Below are positions 27,249 to 35,594 of a stretch of DNA of 54,427 nucleotides, in pieces (the first letter of the stretch is position 1; each line of letters begins with the position of its first letter). The stretch comes from an uncultured Dokdonia sp. GTDB taxonomy: Bacteria; Bacteroidota; Bacteroidia; Flavobacteriales; Flavobacteriaceae. The notes under the pieces were generated by a model that worked only from the letters and a program-made list of their open reading frames with translations, did no database searches and was not told the DNA's origin. Position numbers and translations under genes: made by a program. The stretch lies in the NCBI RefSeq assembly GCF_947492815.1, contig NZ_CANLOB010000032.1, positions 1 to 54,427 of the forward strand. Reading direction: 5' to 3'.

Positions 27249-27268
27249 ATCAGATCAGTAGTTTCAGT
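27249..27268 (+). repeat. Short copy of the fibre-island repeat
   Basis: ATCAGATCAGTAGTTTCAGT, identical to 25063-25082. Confidence 0.9.
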
Positions 27269-27324
27269 GTTTTACTGAGGGCTCAAATAATATGATATAC
27301 TACTGAAAATTGCATAAGTCGTTG

Positions 27325-27332
27325 TAACTTTG
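27325..27332 (+). promoter_or_regulatory. Promoter -7 box of selO
   Basis: TAACTTTG fits TAnnTTTG 25 bases before the ATG at 27357. The box contains the TTG that would begin a longer open frame, so the longer start can be rejected. Confidence 0.6.
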
Positions 27333-27356
27333 ATACAACGTATTCAAAAATGCACT

Positions 27357-28931
27357 ATGCGACTAGTTATAGAAGATACTTTTACTAAAGAACTCCCTGC
27401 CGACCCTATTACAACAACTGAAAGACGACAGGTAGAAAAAGCTTGTTTTTCTTATGTAACTCCGAGAATTCCATCAGCTCCTTCATTACTACACATTTCT
27501 AAAGAAGTAACTGAAACGCTTGGTTTTTCGGAAGAAGATGTGCAATCAAAAGAGTTTCTGGATATGGTCACTGGAGCCAACGTTCAAGAGGGTACTTCTC
27601 CATATGCAATGTGTTATGGTGGTCATCAGTTTGGACATTGGGCTGGTCAATTAGGAGATGGTAGAGCCATTAATCTTACCGAGATCACACACAATAATAA
27701 ACGGTGGACATTACAACTTAAAGGCGCTGGAGAAACTCCCTATTCCCGTACGGCAGATGGATTGGCAGTACTTCGTTCTTCTGTGCGAGAACATTTATGC
27801 AGTGAAGCCATGTTTCATTTAGGCGTTCCTACCACACGATCATTATCACTGTCTTTATCTGGAGATCAAGTATTAAGAGACGTTTTATACGATGGTAATG
27901 CCGCTTATGAAAAAGGAGCGATTGTATGTCGCGTGGCACCTAGTTTTATACGCTTTGGAAGTTTTGAAATTTTTGCAAGCCGACAAGATACAGAGACACT
28001 TAAAACTCTTACAGATTACACGATTAAGTATTTTTATCCGCAATATGAAAGCGGCACTAAGGAAGGGTATCTTGGATTCTTTAATGAAGTCGTGCAAAAT
28101 ACCCTCAATATGATTGTTCATTGGCAACGTGTCGGGTTTGTACATGGTGTAATGAATACCGATAATATGTCTATTCTCGGACTTACCATAGATTATGGTC
28201 CTTATGGCTGGCTAGAAGGCTATGAACCCGGATGGACTCCTAATACAACCGATCGTCAAAACAAACGCTATCGCTATGGAAATCAGCCTCAAATAGGCTT
28301 ATGGAATCTGCTACAACTTGCCAATGCACTCGTTCCGCTTATTGGGGAGACTGCACAGTTAGAAGCCATTTTGCAAAGCTATCATACAGAATACCCTAAG
28401 AAGTATCTATCTATGATGCGTGATAAATTAGGATTGCAGTTAGCGTTAGAAACTGATAGTCAATTGGTAGCTGATCTTGAAAAAAACCTCCAAGCTTCTG
28501 AAACAGATATGACCTTATTTTTTAGAAACCTCTCTCAAGTTTCTAAAAATGATTCTACTAATGTGAAAGATGCTTTTTTTGCTTTCGCGAAAGCGGCCTT
28601 CTACAAACCTGAAGAGATTATAGGAGCGATCTATACACGTTGGGAATCATGGTTTCAAAACTATCTCCAACGACTTTCACAAGAACGCCTAACGGATGTT
28701 GAACGTACCGTACAAATGAATAAAGTAAATCCTAAATATGTGTTGCGCAATTACATCTCACAGCTTGTAATTGATGAAGCTGAAAAAGGGAATTACGAAT
28801 TACTAAACGAGATCCATACGCTTCTTAAAAATCCATACGATGAGCAACCTGAACATGAACGTTGGTTTGCCAAACGTCCTGAGTGGGCACGTCATAAAGT
28901 AGGATGTTCAATGTTATCGTGTAGTTCCTAA
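27357..28931 (+). CDS. selO: SelO/YdiU protein adenylyltransferase
   Basis: 524 residues from ATG 27357. Pseudokinase-fold enzyme that transfers AMP from ATP to Ser/Thr/Tyr of proteins, linked to redox stress. Diagnostic blocks: YGGHQFGHWAGQLGDGRA, LKGAGETPYSRTADGLAVLR, VHGVMNTDNMSILGLTIDYG, and the C-terminal tail GCSMLSCSS, where eukaryotic SelO carries selenocysteine; here it is cysteine. A palindrome copy (28581-28594) lies in frame (FAFAKAAF). A Crp/Fnr gene follows after 18 bases and is probably co-transcribed. Confidence 0.95.
   Translation: MRLVIEDTFTKELPADPITTTERRQVEKACFSYVTPRIPSAPSLLHISKEVTETLGFSEEDVQSKEFLDMVTGANVQEGTSPYAMCYGGHQFGHWAGQLGDGRAINLTEITHNNKRWTLQLKGAGETPYSRTADGLAVLRSSVREHLCSEAMFHLGVPTTRSLSLSLSGDQVLRDVLYDGNAAYEKGAIVCRVAPSFIRFGSFEIFASRQDTETLKTLTDYTIKYFYPQYESGTKEGYLGFFNEVVQNTLNMIVHWQRVGFVHGVMNTDNMSILGLTIDYGPYGWLEGYEPGWTPNTTDRQNKRYRYGNQPQIGLWNLLQLANALVPLIGETAQLEAILQSYHTEYPKKYLSMMRDKLGLQLALETDSQLVADLEKNLQASETDMTLFFRNLSQVSKNDSTNVKDAFFAFAKAAFYKPEEIIGAIYTRWESWFQNYLQRLSQERLTDVERTVQMNKVNPKYVLRNYISQLVIDEAEKGNYELLNEIHTLLKNPYDEQPEHERWFAKRPEWARHKVGCSMLSCSS
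28581..28594. repeat. Dispersed palindrome copy 7 (inside selO)
   Basis: Exact core, read as AFAKA in the alpha-helical C-terminal part of SelO. Confidence 0.95.
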
Positions 28932-28949
28932 ATATCTAACCCTATTTTG

Positions 28950-29489
28950 ATGGAAAATGCCATCCAACGTTTAAAAGATATAATTACTACTGCCAATTTA
29001 TGGGAGCAAGAATTGGTACTGAAAAGAGACACCTATATTAAAGATGCAAATACGATTGATACGCATCTTTATTTTCTTGAAGAAGGAAGTGTACGTGTTT
29101 ATTTTACAGAAGATGCTAAAGAACATATTGTATACTTTGGTTATAAAGGATCATTAGTATCTGCTATCGATTCATTTTTGACAGATACTACTTCTAAACT
29201 ATGCATCAAAACCATCAAAAAAACAACCGTAAAAGTCATCTCTAAGAAACAATTTTTAGCATTTATTCAAAAAGAGAAAGAAATAGTAACACTTTGGCAA
29301 CACGTACTTTCTCAGCTCCTAGTTATGCAAATTGATCGAGAGAAGACCTTATTACTTGACGCACCAACCTCGAGGTATCAACATGTCTTAGACACACATC
29401 CTATGTTATTTCAAAAAATACCGCATCGTTATATTGCTTCCTATTTAAGAATGACGCCTGAAACATTATCAAGAATTCAGAAATCTTGA
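28950..29489 (+). CDS. Crp/Fnr-family transcriptional regulator (2)
   Basis: 179 residues from ATG 28950 (a TTG three bases earlier is ignored). N-terminal sensor barrel (YFLEEGSVRVYFTEDAKEH) and C-terminal helix-turn-helix (KIPHRYIASYLRMTPETLSR). Paralogous to the regulator at 20262, with the same Bacteroidota layout. Probably in one operon with selO, so it may respond to the same stress. Confidence 0.88.
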   Translation: MENAIQRLKDIITTANLWEQELVLKRDTYIKDANTIDTHLYFLEEGSVRVYFTEDAKEHIVYFGYKGSLVSAIDSFLTDTTSKLCIKTIKKTTVKVISKKQFLAFIQKEKEIVTLWQHVLSQLLVMQIDREKTLLLDAPTSRYQHVLDTHPMLFQKIPHRYIASYLRMTPETLSRIQKS

Positions 29490-29499
29490 TTTCAATCAA

Positions 29500-29507
29500 T
29501 ACTTTTG
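29500..29507 (+). promoter_or_regulatory. Promoter -7 box of the acetyltransferase-methyltransferase operon
   Basis: TACTTTTG (TAnnTTTG) 42 bases before the ATG at 29550; it overlaps a TTG that opens a longer frame, supporting the later start. Confidence 0.55.
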
Positions 29508-29549
29508 GGGAGAATTCATTGTAACATTGTGTTATCAACTACCTACCCT

Positions 29550-30086
29550 ATGTCATTTGATTTTGATACGTATCAGTTTACACGCTTAGAAGAAGGAGAT
29601 AGTACGTTATTGTTCCATCTTATACAATCTAATAAGCAACGATTACAAGACTTCTTTGCTGGAACAGTTTCTAAAACCGCTACACTAGAAGCTACGCAAG
29701 CGTATTGTAAAGAAGTCATGACACGTATAGAGGATCGCTCTTATTTTCCTTATATCATTAAAGAGAAGGCATCTCAACAGCTCATAGGGTTTATAGATAT
29801 AAAGAATATAGATTGGGACGTCCAGAAAGCTGAGTTAGGTGCTTTTATAGATAAGAACTTTGAAGGGAAAGGGATTATAACACATCATCTTACAATGCTT
29901 ATAGATCGTATCGTAAAAGAACATGGTTTTAAAAAACTCTTATGTAGAATTGCCAAGGAGAACAAGAGAAGTATTCAAGTTGCACTAGCGTGTGGTTTTG
30001 AATATGAAGGTACTGTTAAGTGTGACTATCGTACTACAGATGGACGATTAGTCGATTTAAATTATTATAGAAAGTTGTTTCAATGA
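29550..30086 (+). CDS. GNAT acetyltransferase, RimJ/RimL type
   Basis: 178 residues from ATG 29550. Matches ribosomal-protein N-acetyltransferase-like GNATs: YFPYIIKEKASQQLIGFIDI, AELGAFIDKNFEGKGIITHH (acetyl-CoA loop, here with a K-G pattern), NKRSIQVALACGFEYEG (final fold). Uses acetyl-CoA to acetylate a protein or small amine; target unknown. Overlaps the methyltransferase gene by 4 bases (ATGA). Confidence 0.9.
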   Translation: MSFDFDTYQFTRLEEGDSTLLFHLIQSNKQRLQDFFAGTVSKTATLEATQAYCKEVMTRIEDRSYFPYIIKEKASQQLIGFIDIKNIDWDVQKAELGAFIDKNFEGKGIITHHLTMLIDRIVKEHGFKKLLCRIAKENKRSIQVALACGFEYEGTVKCDYRTTDGRLVDLNYYRKLFQ

Positions 30087-30874
30087 AAGCCAAATACGAC
30101 AAGATAGGAATTGATTATGATCTGACTAGAAAGGCTGATCCATATCTTATGGAGCGTATGTTATATCATCTGCAACCCACTGTAGAAGGCGTATATCTAG
30201 ATATTGGGTGTGGTTCAGGAAATTATACACATGAGTTCCAACAATATGGAGGACAGTACATAGGCATTGATCCATCTATGACGATGTTAGATAAAGCAAA
30301 AAAGAGAAATACGGCTATAGACTGGAGAATAGGTACTGCAGAAGAAACAGGATTAGACACTGAAAGTGTGCATGGAATGACTGCTTTTTTAACCCTACAC
30401 CATTGGCCTGATATTCATAAAGGAATCGCAGCATTAGCAAATGTGCTAAAACACAAAGGCCGTATGGTTATTTTCACCTCGACCCCTAAACAAATGAAAC
30501 AGTATTGGTTATGTCATTACTTTCCTAAAATGCTTGCGGGTTCTATCGCACAAATGCCTTCTTTAGCATCTATTACAAAGTCATTAAATAATGCTGATCT
30601 TGAAATCATCACAACAGCACCATATAGTATTCATCCTGATTTACAGGATCATTTTTTATATTGTGGCAAGCACAATCCAGCAATATATTTTAAGCCACAA
30701 ATTCGAAATGGGATTTCATCATTTTCTGCTTTAGCGCATACAGAAGAAGTCATCCAAGGGCTTGCAAATCTTAGAAAGGATATTGATTCTGGAGGTATTC
30801 ATCGAGTGATGAAATCTTATGAAAATGATCTAGGAGATTATGTTTTTATTGTTGGAGAGAAGAATTGTCTTTAA
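30083..30874 (+). CDS. Class I SAM-dependent methyltransferase
   Basis: 263 residues. Motif I VYLDIGCGSGNYTHEF (about 37-52), acidic binding residue in YIGIDPSMTML, and FLTLHHWPDIHKGIAAL (motif IV region). Methyltransferase_11-like small-molecule enzyme; substrate unknown. Coupled to the upstream acetyltransferase gene. Confidence 0.9.
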   Translation: MKAKYDKIGIDYDLTRKADPYLMERMLYHLQPTVEGVYLDIGCGSGNYTHEFQQYGGQYIGIDPSMTMLDKAKKRNTAIDWRIGTAEETGLDTESVHGMTAFLTLHHWPDIHKGIAALANVLKHKGRMVIFTSTPKQMKQYWLCHYFPKMLAGSIAQMPSLASITKSLNNADLEIITTAPYSIHPDLQDHFLYCGKHNPAIYFKPQIRNGISSFSALAHTEEVIQGLANLRKDIDSGGIHRVMKSYENDLGDYVFIVGEKNCL

Positions 30875-30900
30875 TTTGTTTGTGAGAACAGTACGTATAC

Positions 30901-31494
30901 ATGAATAAAAAACAATTACTCATACTTGGATTGTCATTACTTATATTACTAGTAATAGGCATTTTAATGTCAAAAAAAGTACATCTAAATCCACTTTATG
31001 AAGTAGGTCAGAAAATAGATAGTCTAGATGGTGTCTATGTTTATTACAATGGCGGAGTTGGAAATGTTAATGGGAGAAGAGTCACCAAAGATGGATATAA
31101 TCTAGGATTAAAATATCAATGTGTTGAGTTTGTAAAACGTTATTATTACGAAGAATTACATCATAAAATGCCAGACAGTTATGGTCATGCAAAAGATTTC
31201 TTTAACCCAAGAGTAAAAGACGCCAGTATAAATAAACAGCGAGATTTAATTCAATACACAAACACAAGCATCTCTAAACCAAAAATAAAAGATTTAATTA
31301 TTTATTCAGGAACATTATTCAACACATATGGTCATGTTGCTATTATCTCTAAAGTAACTGAAAATAAAGTCGAAATCATCCAACAAAACCCTGGATCTTT
31401 TGGAACATCAAGAGAAACTTATACATTGAAAAAAGTTGATGGGAAGTGGCATATCGATAACCAACGAATTCTAGGTTGGTTAAGGAAACCATAG
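30901..31494 (+). CDS. Membrane-anchored CHAP-domain hydrolase
   Basis: 197 residues: single N-terminal membrane anchor (7-23), then CHAP amidase/peptidase domain with C74 in YQCVEFVKRYY, H145 in NTYGHVAIISKV and polar third residue N163 (QQNPG). CHAP enzymes cut peptidoglycan stem peptides or glutathionyl-spermidine; here likely periplasmic peptidoglycan. 26 bases after the methyltransferase gene; possibly the same transcript. Confidence 0.85.
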   Translation: MNKKQLLILGLSLLILLVIGILMSKKVHLNPLYEVGQKIDSLDGVYVYYNGGVGNVNGRRVTKDGYNLGLKYQCVEFVKRYYYEELHHKMPDSYGHAKDFFNPRVKDASINKQRDLIQYTNTSISKPKIKDLIIYSGTLFNTYGHVAIISKVTENKVEIIQQNPGSFGTSRETYTLKKVDGKWHIDNQRILGWLRKP

Positions 31495-31561
31495 AAGTCT
31501 TGATAAATATCTTCCATTGTATTAAGAGTAAACATTCTTCTCTAGTAAAGAAGGAATACCT

Positions 31562-32653
31562 TTACGCTGTTAATTCTTCTTCTCTCCTACTCACACTCCC
31601 TAAATACACATAAAACTGAACCCCAAAGAGTAACGATGCTACTACCAAGTGTAACGGTTGTGTTCCAAATGGAAAATCTATATAATACATGGCAATTCCT
31701 GTCACAACTTCTAATGCGATAAGAATTAACACCCATAGCAACAGATTTGCATGTCCTAATAGATATTTTCGGTTACGCCAGAATAGGTATACATTCAATA
31801 CCGTCACGAGTATAGAAAATGATCTATGTACATAAAACATCACTGTAGGCGGATTCAACCATTGGTCTTTGGCTTCATATCCTAGAGCAATAACTTGTTC
31901 ATCTATATATTGACGTACTTGAGTTCCAAATGCTACCTGAACTAACGTCAATACGCCAGCTAATAACACTAAGTTCTTAAATAGAGGATCATACTTTTTA
32001 AATTTTAATGCTTCGCTCTCCCTATGATCGTGAATCTCACGAGTTCGATTTCGCGAAAGCGTACTCCCCTCCTTCTCCTGAGACTTATACCATAGATATA
32101 ATAAAAGCGCTACAATAACTAAGGCTGCAATCAAGTGAATGGTAATCTTTACTGGTAATAGATTGGAATCTACGACTTGTTTTCCCAACCATGCTTCAAA
32201 CCCCATAAGTGGTAGTACAAAGAAAGACCCAAAAATGAGCCATGGGCGTCGTCTCCAATACCAAAAAGCACTTATAATCATTAAGAGAATTGGTATTCCT
32301 GCAAGTACTGTTACTTGTCTATTAATATATTCTATCCATGTTTGTAAGACATTAAATTTGGCATAGTCATGCTTGTCATACGTAGACCAATTATTTTCAG
32401 CATATGTACTTCCAGAAGTAAAATCTTTGGAAGCAATACGCAATGATTCTTCTACAATAATAATGTATCCTTCTTTATATTCTTTATGAGGTTCCCATTG
32501 GATTTGTGCTTCTTCTGTAGGAGGTATATAGTATCCAAAACATTTTGGCCAATCGGGACATCCCATACCACTCCCCGTCATCCTAACAACAGCACCAGCA
32601 ATGATAATAAGGTATAAGAATATGATAGATATTTTGAGGGTTGTTCTGTACAT
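31562..32653 (-). CDS. ctaA: Heme A synthase (CtaA/COX15 family)
   Basis: 363 residues, about eight membrane helices. Oxidises heme O to heme A for cytochrome c oxidase. Marks: VRMTGSGMGCPDWPKCFG with the Cys pair, EYINRQVTVLAG, FEAWLGKQVV, VHRSFSILVTVLN with conserved His, and LEVVTGIAMYYIDFP. A hydrophilic loop (GSTLSRNRTREIHDHRESEA, about residues 195-214) between helices contains a palindrome copy and 24 bases of its flank also present near the window end; looks like an in-frame insertion. Confidence 0.92.
   Translation of the reverse strand: MYRTTLKISIIFLYLIIIAGAVVRMTGSGMGCPDWPKCFGYYIPPTEEAQIQWEPHKEYKEGYIIIVEESLRIASKDFTSGSTYAENNWSTYDKHDYAKFNVLQTWIEYINRQVTVLAGIPILLMIISAFWYWRRRPWLIFGSFFVLPLMGFEAWLGKQVVDSNLLPVKITIHLIAALVIVALLLYLWYKSQEKEGSTLSRNRTREIHDHRESEALKFKKYDPLFKNLVLLAGVLTLVQVAFGTQVRQYIDEQVIALGYEAKDQWLNPPTVMFYVHRSFSILVTVLNVYLFWRNRKYLLGHANLLLWVLILIALEVVTGIAMYYIDFPFGTQPLHLVVASLLFGVQFYVYLGSVSRREEELTA
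32049..32063. repeat. Palindrome copy (one arm incomplete) in ctaA
   Basis: TTTCGCGAAAGCGTA, with the first arm reading GATTTCG. Read on the minus strand as S-T-L-S-R-N-R in a loop. The 38-base block 32026-32063 matches 54263-54300 at 33 positions. Confidence 0.85.
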
Positions 32654-32683
32654 AGGTAGTTAGATTAAAGTACAATAGGGTTC

Positions 32684-32710
32684 AAAAAAATCCCGCGACG
32701 AGCGCGGGAT
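32684..32710 (-). terminator. Terminator of lpdA
   Basis: Stem ATCCCGCG / CGCGGGAT with a 5-base loop; on the minus strand followed by seven T residues. Confidence 0.85.
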
Positions 32711-32761
32711 ATATTTAGCTATATGTTTTAAGTGCGCTACACTTGTTAAAACATCGTTTCC

Positions 32762-34162
32762 TTAAATATGTAAGGGTCTATCTTCTGTAGCAGCAAGAGC
32801 AGCTTCTTTTACCGCTTCTGCATAGGTTGGGTGTGCATGACTCATACGTGCAATATCTTCTGCACTTGCTCGGAATTCCATAGCGGTAACTCCTTCTGCT
32901 ATAAGGTCTGCTACACGAGCGCCTACCATATGTACTCCTAGTACTTCATCGGTAGTTTTATCTGCTAAGATTTTTACAAATCCGTCTATATCTCCACTTG
33001 CACGACTACGTCCTAAAGCACGCATTGGGAATTGTCCAGACTTATAGGCTACACCAGCTTCTTTTAATTGTTCTTCTGTTTTTCCAACAGAAGCCACTTC
33101 TGGCCATGTATACACAACACCTGGAATTAAATTATAGTTGATATGTGGTTTCTGTCCTGCTAATGTCTCAGCAACAAATACACCTTCTTCTTCGGCTTTA
33201 TGTGCAAGCATTGCTCCTTTAATGACATCACCTATCGCATAGATATTAGACACATTAGTTTGTAAATGCTCATTTACTTCTATTTTACCACGCTTGTCAG
33301 TAGGAATACCCACAGCTTCAAGGTTTAATCCTTCTGTATATGCATGACGCCCTACCGCAACCAATACATAATCAGCTTTAAATTCTACCTCTGTATTTTT
33401 CTTATTGTTGGTCGCTTTTACGGTAATTTCATCTCCATTACGCTCTACAGAAGTCACTCCATGAGACAATGCAAATTTCACTTTTTGCTTCTTAAGCGCT
33501 TTGAGTATTTCTTTACTTTGAGCACTATCCATTCCAGCAATCAGACGATCCATGTATTCTATCACCGTTACCTCAGCACCTAGTCTCTTGTATACTTGTC
33601 CAAGTTCTAAACCTATTACTCCACCACCTATCACAATCATGTGCTTAGGAACTTCTTTAAGTTTTAAGGCTTCTGTGGAAGTAATGATACGTTCTTTATC
33701 TAAGGTTATAAAAGGAAGTGTACTTGGTTTTGATCCTGTAGCAATAATGGTGTTTTTTGCTTCGATCGTTTCCGTTTTCTCTCCTTCTATTTGGATATGT
33801 GTTGCATCTTTAAAAGATCCCACACCTTGGTATACGTCTATTTTATTTTTCCCCATTAGGAATTCAATTCCTTTTGTGGTCATATCGACAACGCCTTGCT
33901 TACGAGCAATCATTTTTTCTAGATTAAACTTTACGTCACCTACTTCAATACCATGCTCATCAAAATGCTTGATAGCATCTTCATAATGGTGTGAAGAGTC
34001 TAGTAAGGCTTTAGAAGGGATACATCCTACATTCAAGCAGGTTCCTCCTAAGGTGTTGTACTTTTCTATAATGGCAGTTTTCATTCCTAGTTGTGCGCAA
34101 CGTATCGCTGCTACATATCCTCCAGGTCCAGAGCCTATAACGGCTACATCATATGAACTCAT
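32762..34162 (-). CDS. lpdA: Dihydrolipoyl dehydrogenase
   Basis: 466 residues: FAD-binding GSGPGGYVAA, redox disulfide C42/C47 in GGTCLNVGCIPSK, NAD-binding VIGGGVIGLELG, and C-terminal catalytic His in SHAHPTYAEAVKEAA. Reoxidises lipoamide of the 2-oxoacid dehydrogenase complexes in the cytoplasm, making NADH. Full length. Promoter -7 box at 34186-34193. Confidence 0.97.
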   Translation of the reverse strand: MSSYDVAVIGSGPGGYVAAIRCAQLGMKTAIIEKYNTLGGTCLNVGCIPSKALLDSSHHYEDAIKHFDEHGIEVGDVKFNLEKMIARKQGVVDMTTKGIEFLMGKNKIDVYQGVGSFKDATHIQIEGEKTETIEAKNTIIATGSKPSTLPFITLDKERIITSTEALKLKEVPKHMIVIGGGVIGLELGQVYKRLGAEVTVIEYMDRLIAGMDSAQSKEILKALKKQKVKFALSHGVTSVERNGDEITVKATNNKKNTEVEFKADYVLVAVGRHAYTEGLNLEAVGIPTDKRGKIEVNEHLQTNVSNIYAIGDVIKGAMLAHKAEEEGVFVAETLAGQKPHINYNLIPGVVYTWPEVASVGKTEEQLKEAGVAYKSGQFPMRALGRSRASGDIDGFVKILADKTTDEVLGVHMVGARVADLIAEGVTAMEFRASAEDIARMSHAHPTYAEAVKEAALAATEDRPLHI

Positions 34163-34185
34163 AAGTTTTTTTTAATATAGTCGTA

Positions 34186-34193
34186 CAAAGGTA
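34186..34193 (-). promoter_or_regulatory. Promoter -7 box of lpdA
   Basis: TACCTTTG on the minus strand, 24 bases before the ATG; the -33 part is not clear. Confidence 0.55.
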
Positions 34194-34243
34194 CGAACCG
34201 TTACTTGAGTTTAAAAGTTTATGTGGGATTGTTTTTACTATTA

Positions 34244-34269
34244 GTATACGCTTTCGCGAAAGCGTATAC
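34244..34269. repeat. Dispersed palindrome copy 8 (longest, 26 bp)
   Basis: Perfect palindrome extending the 20-bp form to GTA…TAC on both sides; about 50 bases upstream of the lpdA -7 box. Confidence 0.95.
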
Positions 34270-34387
34270 AATAAAAATAACGGTATTTAAAAAGTAGTTT
34301 GAAATGTTATTCTATTATATATCAATTCTATGAGAAGCTGAAACAAGTTCAGCTTGACAACAATTATTTTTTTAGAAATGTTCATTT

Positions 34388-35530
34388 TTAGTACGCTACT
34401 CGATCTACGATTTCGAGTCCATAGCCTATCATACCTACGCGTTTTGTCCCATCACTATTAGATAGTAATTTAATTTTGGTAACAGAAAGGTCGTGAAGTA
34501 TTTGTGCGCCTATTCCAAAATCTTTGGAATCCATTATGATGTTTGGAGCTTTCATAACGCCTTCTTTTTGGTTCTTTTTAAGCTCACTGAGTCTTCCTAA
34601 AAGATTGGCAGCTGTACTATCTTGATTAATAAAGACAATAGCACCTTTTCCTGCATCATTAATCACCCTAAACATATCGTCCAGTTTCTTGTCTGCATTA
34701 TTCGTAAGTGTACCTAGAATATCATTATTGATCTGTGTTGAATTTACACGTACTAATACAGTTTCTTCTTTTGTCCAACTTCCTTTGGTTAGGGCAATAT
34801 GTACTTGGTCATTGGTGGTTTGTTTATAAGCACGTAATCTAAAATCACCAAAGCGTGTTTGTATATCAAAGTCGTCTTTTTTCTCAATAAGGCTATCATG
34901 CTCCATACGATAGGCAACAAGATCTTCGATAGAGACAATTTTTAAGTCAAATTTTTCGGCTACTTCTAGCAGTTGTGGTAAACGTGCCATGGTTCCGTCT
35001 TCATTCATGATTTCTACAATCACTCCGGCAGGTTCAAATCCAGCAAGCCTTGCAAAATCTATGGCTGCTTCGGTATGGCCTGTACGACGTAATACGCCTC
35101 CTTCTTTCGCTTTTAAAGGAAAGATATGTCCTGGTCTACTTAAATCGTGTGGCTTCGTGGCTGGATCAGTCAATGCGATAACGGTTTTAGCGCGATCACT
35201 TGCAGAAATTCCTGTGGTAACGCCTTGTCCTTTTAAATCTATAGAAACCGTAAATGCTGTTTCCATAGGGTCTGTATTACTAGTTACCATCATATTTAAT
35301 TGCAGGTCATCACAACGATCTTCGGTAATAGGCGCACAAATCAATCCACGACCATGTGTTGCCATAAAATTGATCATCTCTGGAGTTGCAGCACCCGCTG
35401 CGGCTACAAAATCCCCTTCATTTTCACGGTCTTCATCATCTACCACAATGATCACTTTACCTTGTCTGATGTCTTCTATGGCTTCTTCTATAGTATGGAG
35501 TTGGGTAGTACGTTCTGCAGTCACTTGCAT
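34388..35530 (-). CDS. ribB: DHBP synthase (RibB) fused to a degenerate GTP-cyclohydrolase-II-like domain
   Basis: 380 residues. N-terminal RibB domain (about 10-210) makes 3,4-dihydroxy-2-butanone 4-phosphate from ribulose 5-phosphate for riboflavin: DDEDRENEGDFV, ATHGRGLICAP, ISASDRAKTV, RPGHIFPL, GHTEAAIDFARLAG. The C-terminal RibA-like domain (about 218-380) keeps the fold but has lost the zinc cysteines (RVHSECLTGD of RibA reads RVNSTQINND here) and the catalytic RQEGR block (NQDSTAANLL). So only the RibB step is expected; a true RibA should exist elsewhere. Last gene of the ftsK-lolA-lptF/G-ribB row, but with its own promoter. Confidence 0.92.
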   Translation of the reverse strand: MQVTAERTTQLHTIEEAIEDIRQGKVIIVVDDEDRENEGDFVAAAGAATPEMINFMATHGRGLICAPITEDRCDDLQLNMMVTSNTDPMETAFTVSIDLKGQGVTTGISASDRAKTVIALTDPATKPHDLSRPGHIFPLKAKEGGVLRRTGHTEAAIDFARLAGFEPAGVIVEIMNEDGTMARLPQLLEVAEKFDLKIVSIEDLVAYRMEHDSLIEKKDDFDIQTRFGDFRLRAYKQTTNDQVHIALTKGSWTKEETVLVRVNSTQINNDILGTLTNNADKKLDDMFRVINDAGKGAIVFINQDSTAANLLGRLSELKKNQKEGVMKAPNIIMDSKDFGIGAQILHDLSVTKIKLLSNSDGTKRVGMIGYGLEIVDRVAY

Positions 35531-35548
35531 TGTTTGAAATTTTGATTA

Positions 35549-35556
35549 CAAAGATA
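35549..35556 (-). promoter_or_regulatory. Promoter -7 box of ribB
   Basis: TATCTTTG on the minus strand, 19 bases before the ribB ATG. Confidence 0.6.
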
Positions 35557-35594
35557 CGAATTATGATATGTTTATTAGGTGTAGGAAATGATAG

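Larger units (their letters stand above)
26900..27356. other. Non-coding spacer with repeats, between fibre-like gene 2 and selO
   Basis: 457 bases without a gene. Carries a long (27034-27097) and a short (27249-27268) repeat copy and the selO promoter near the end. Confidence 0.75.
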
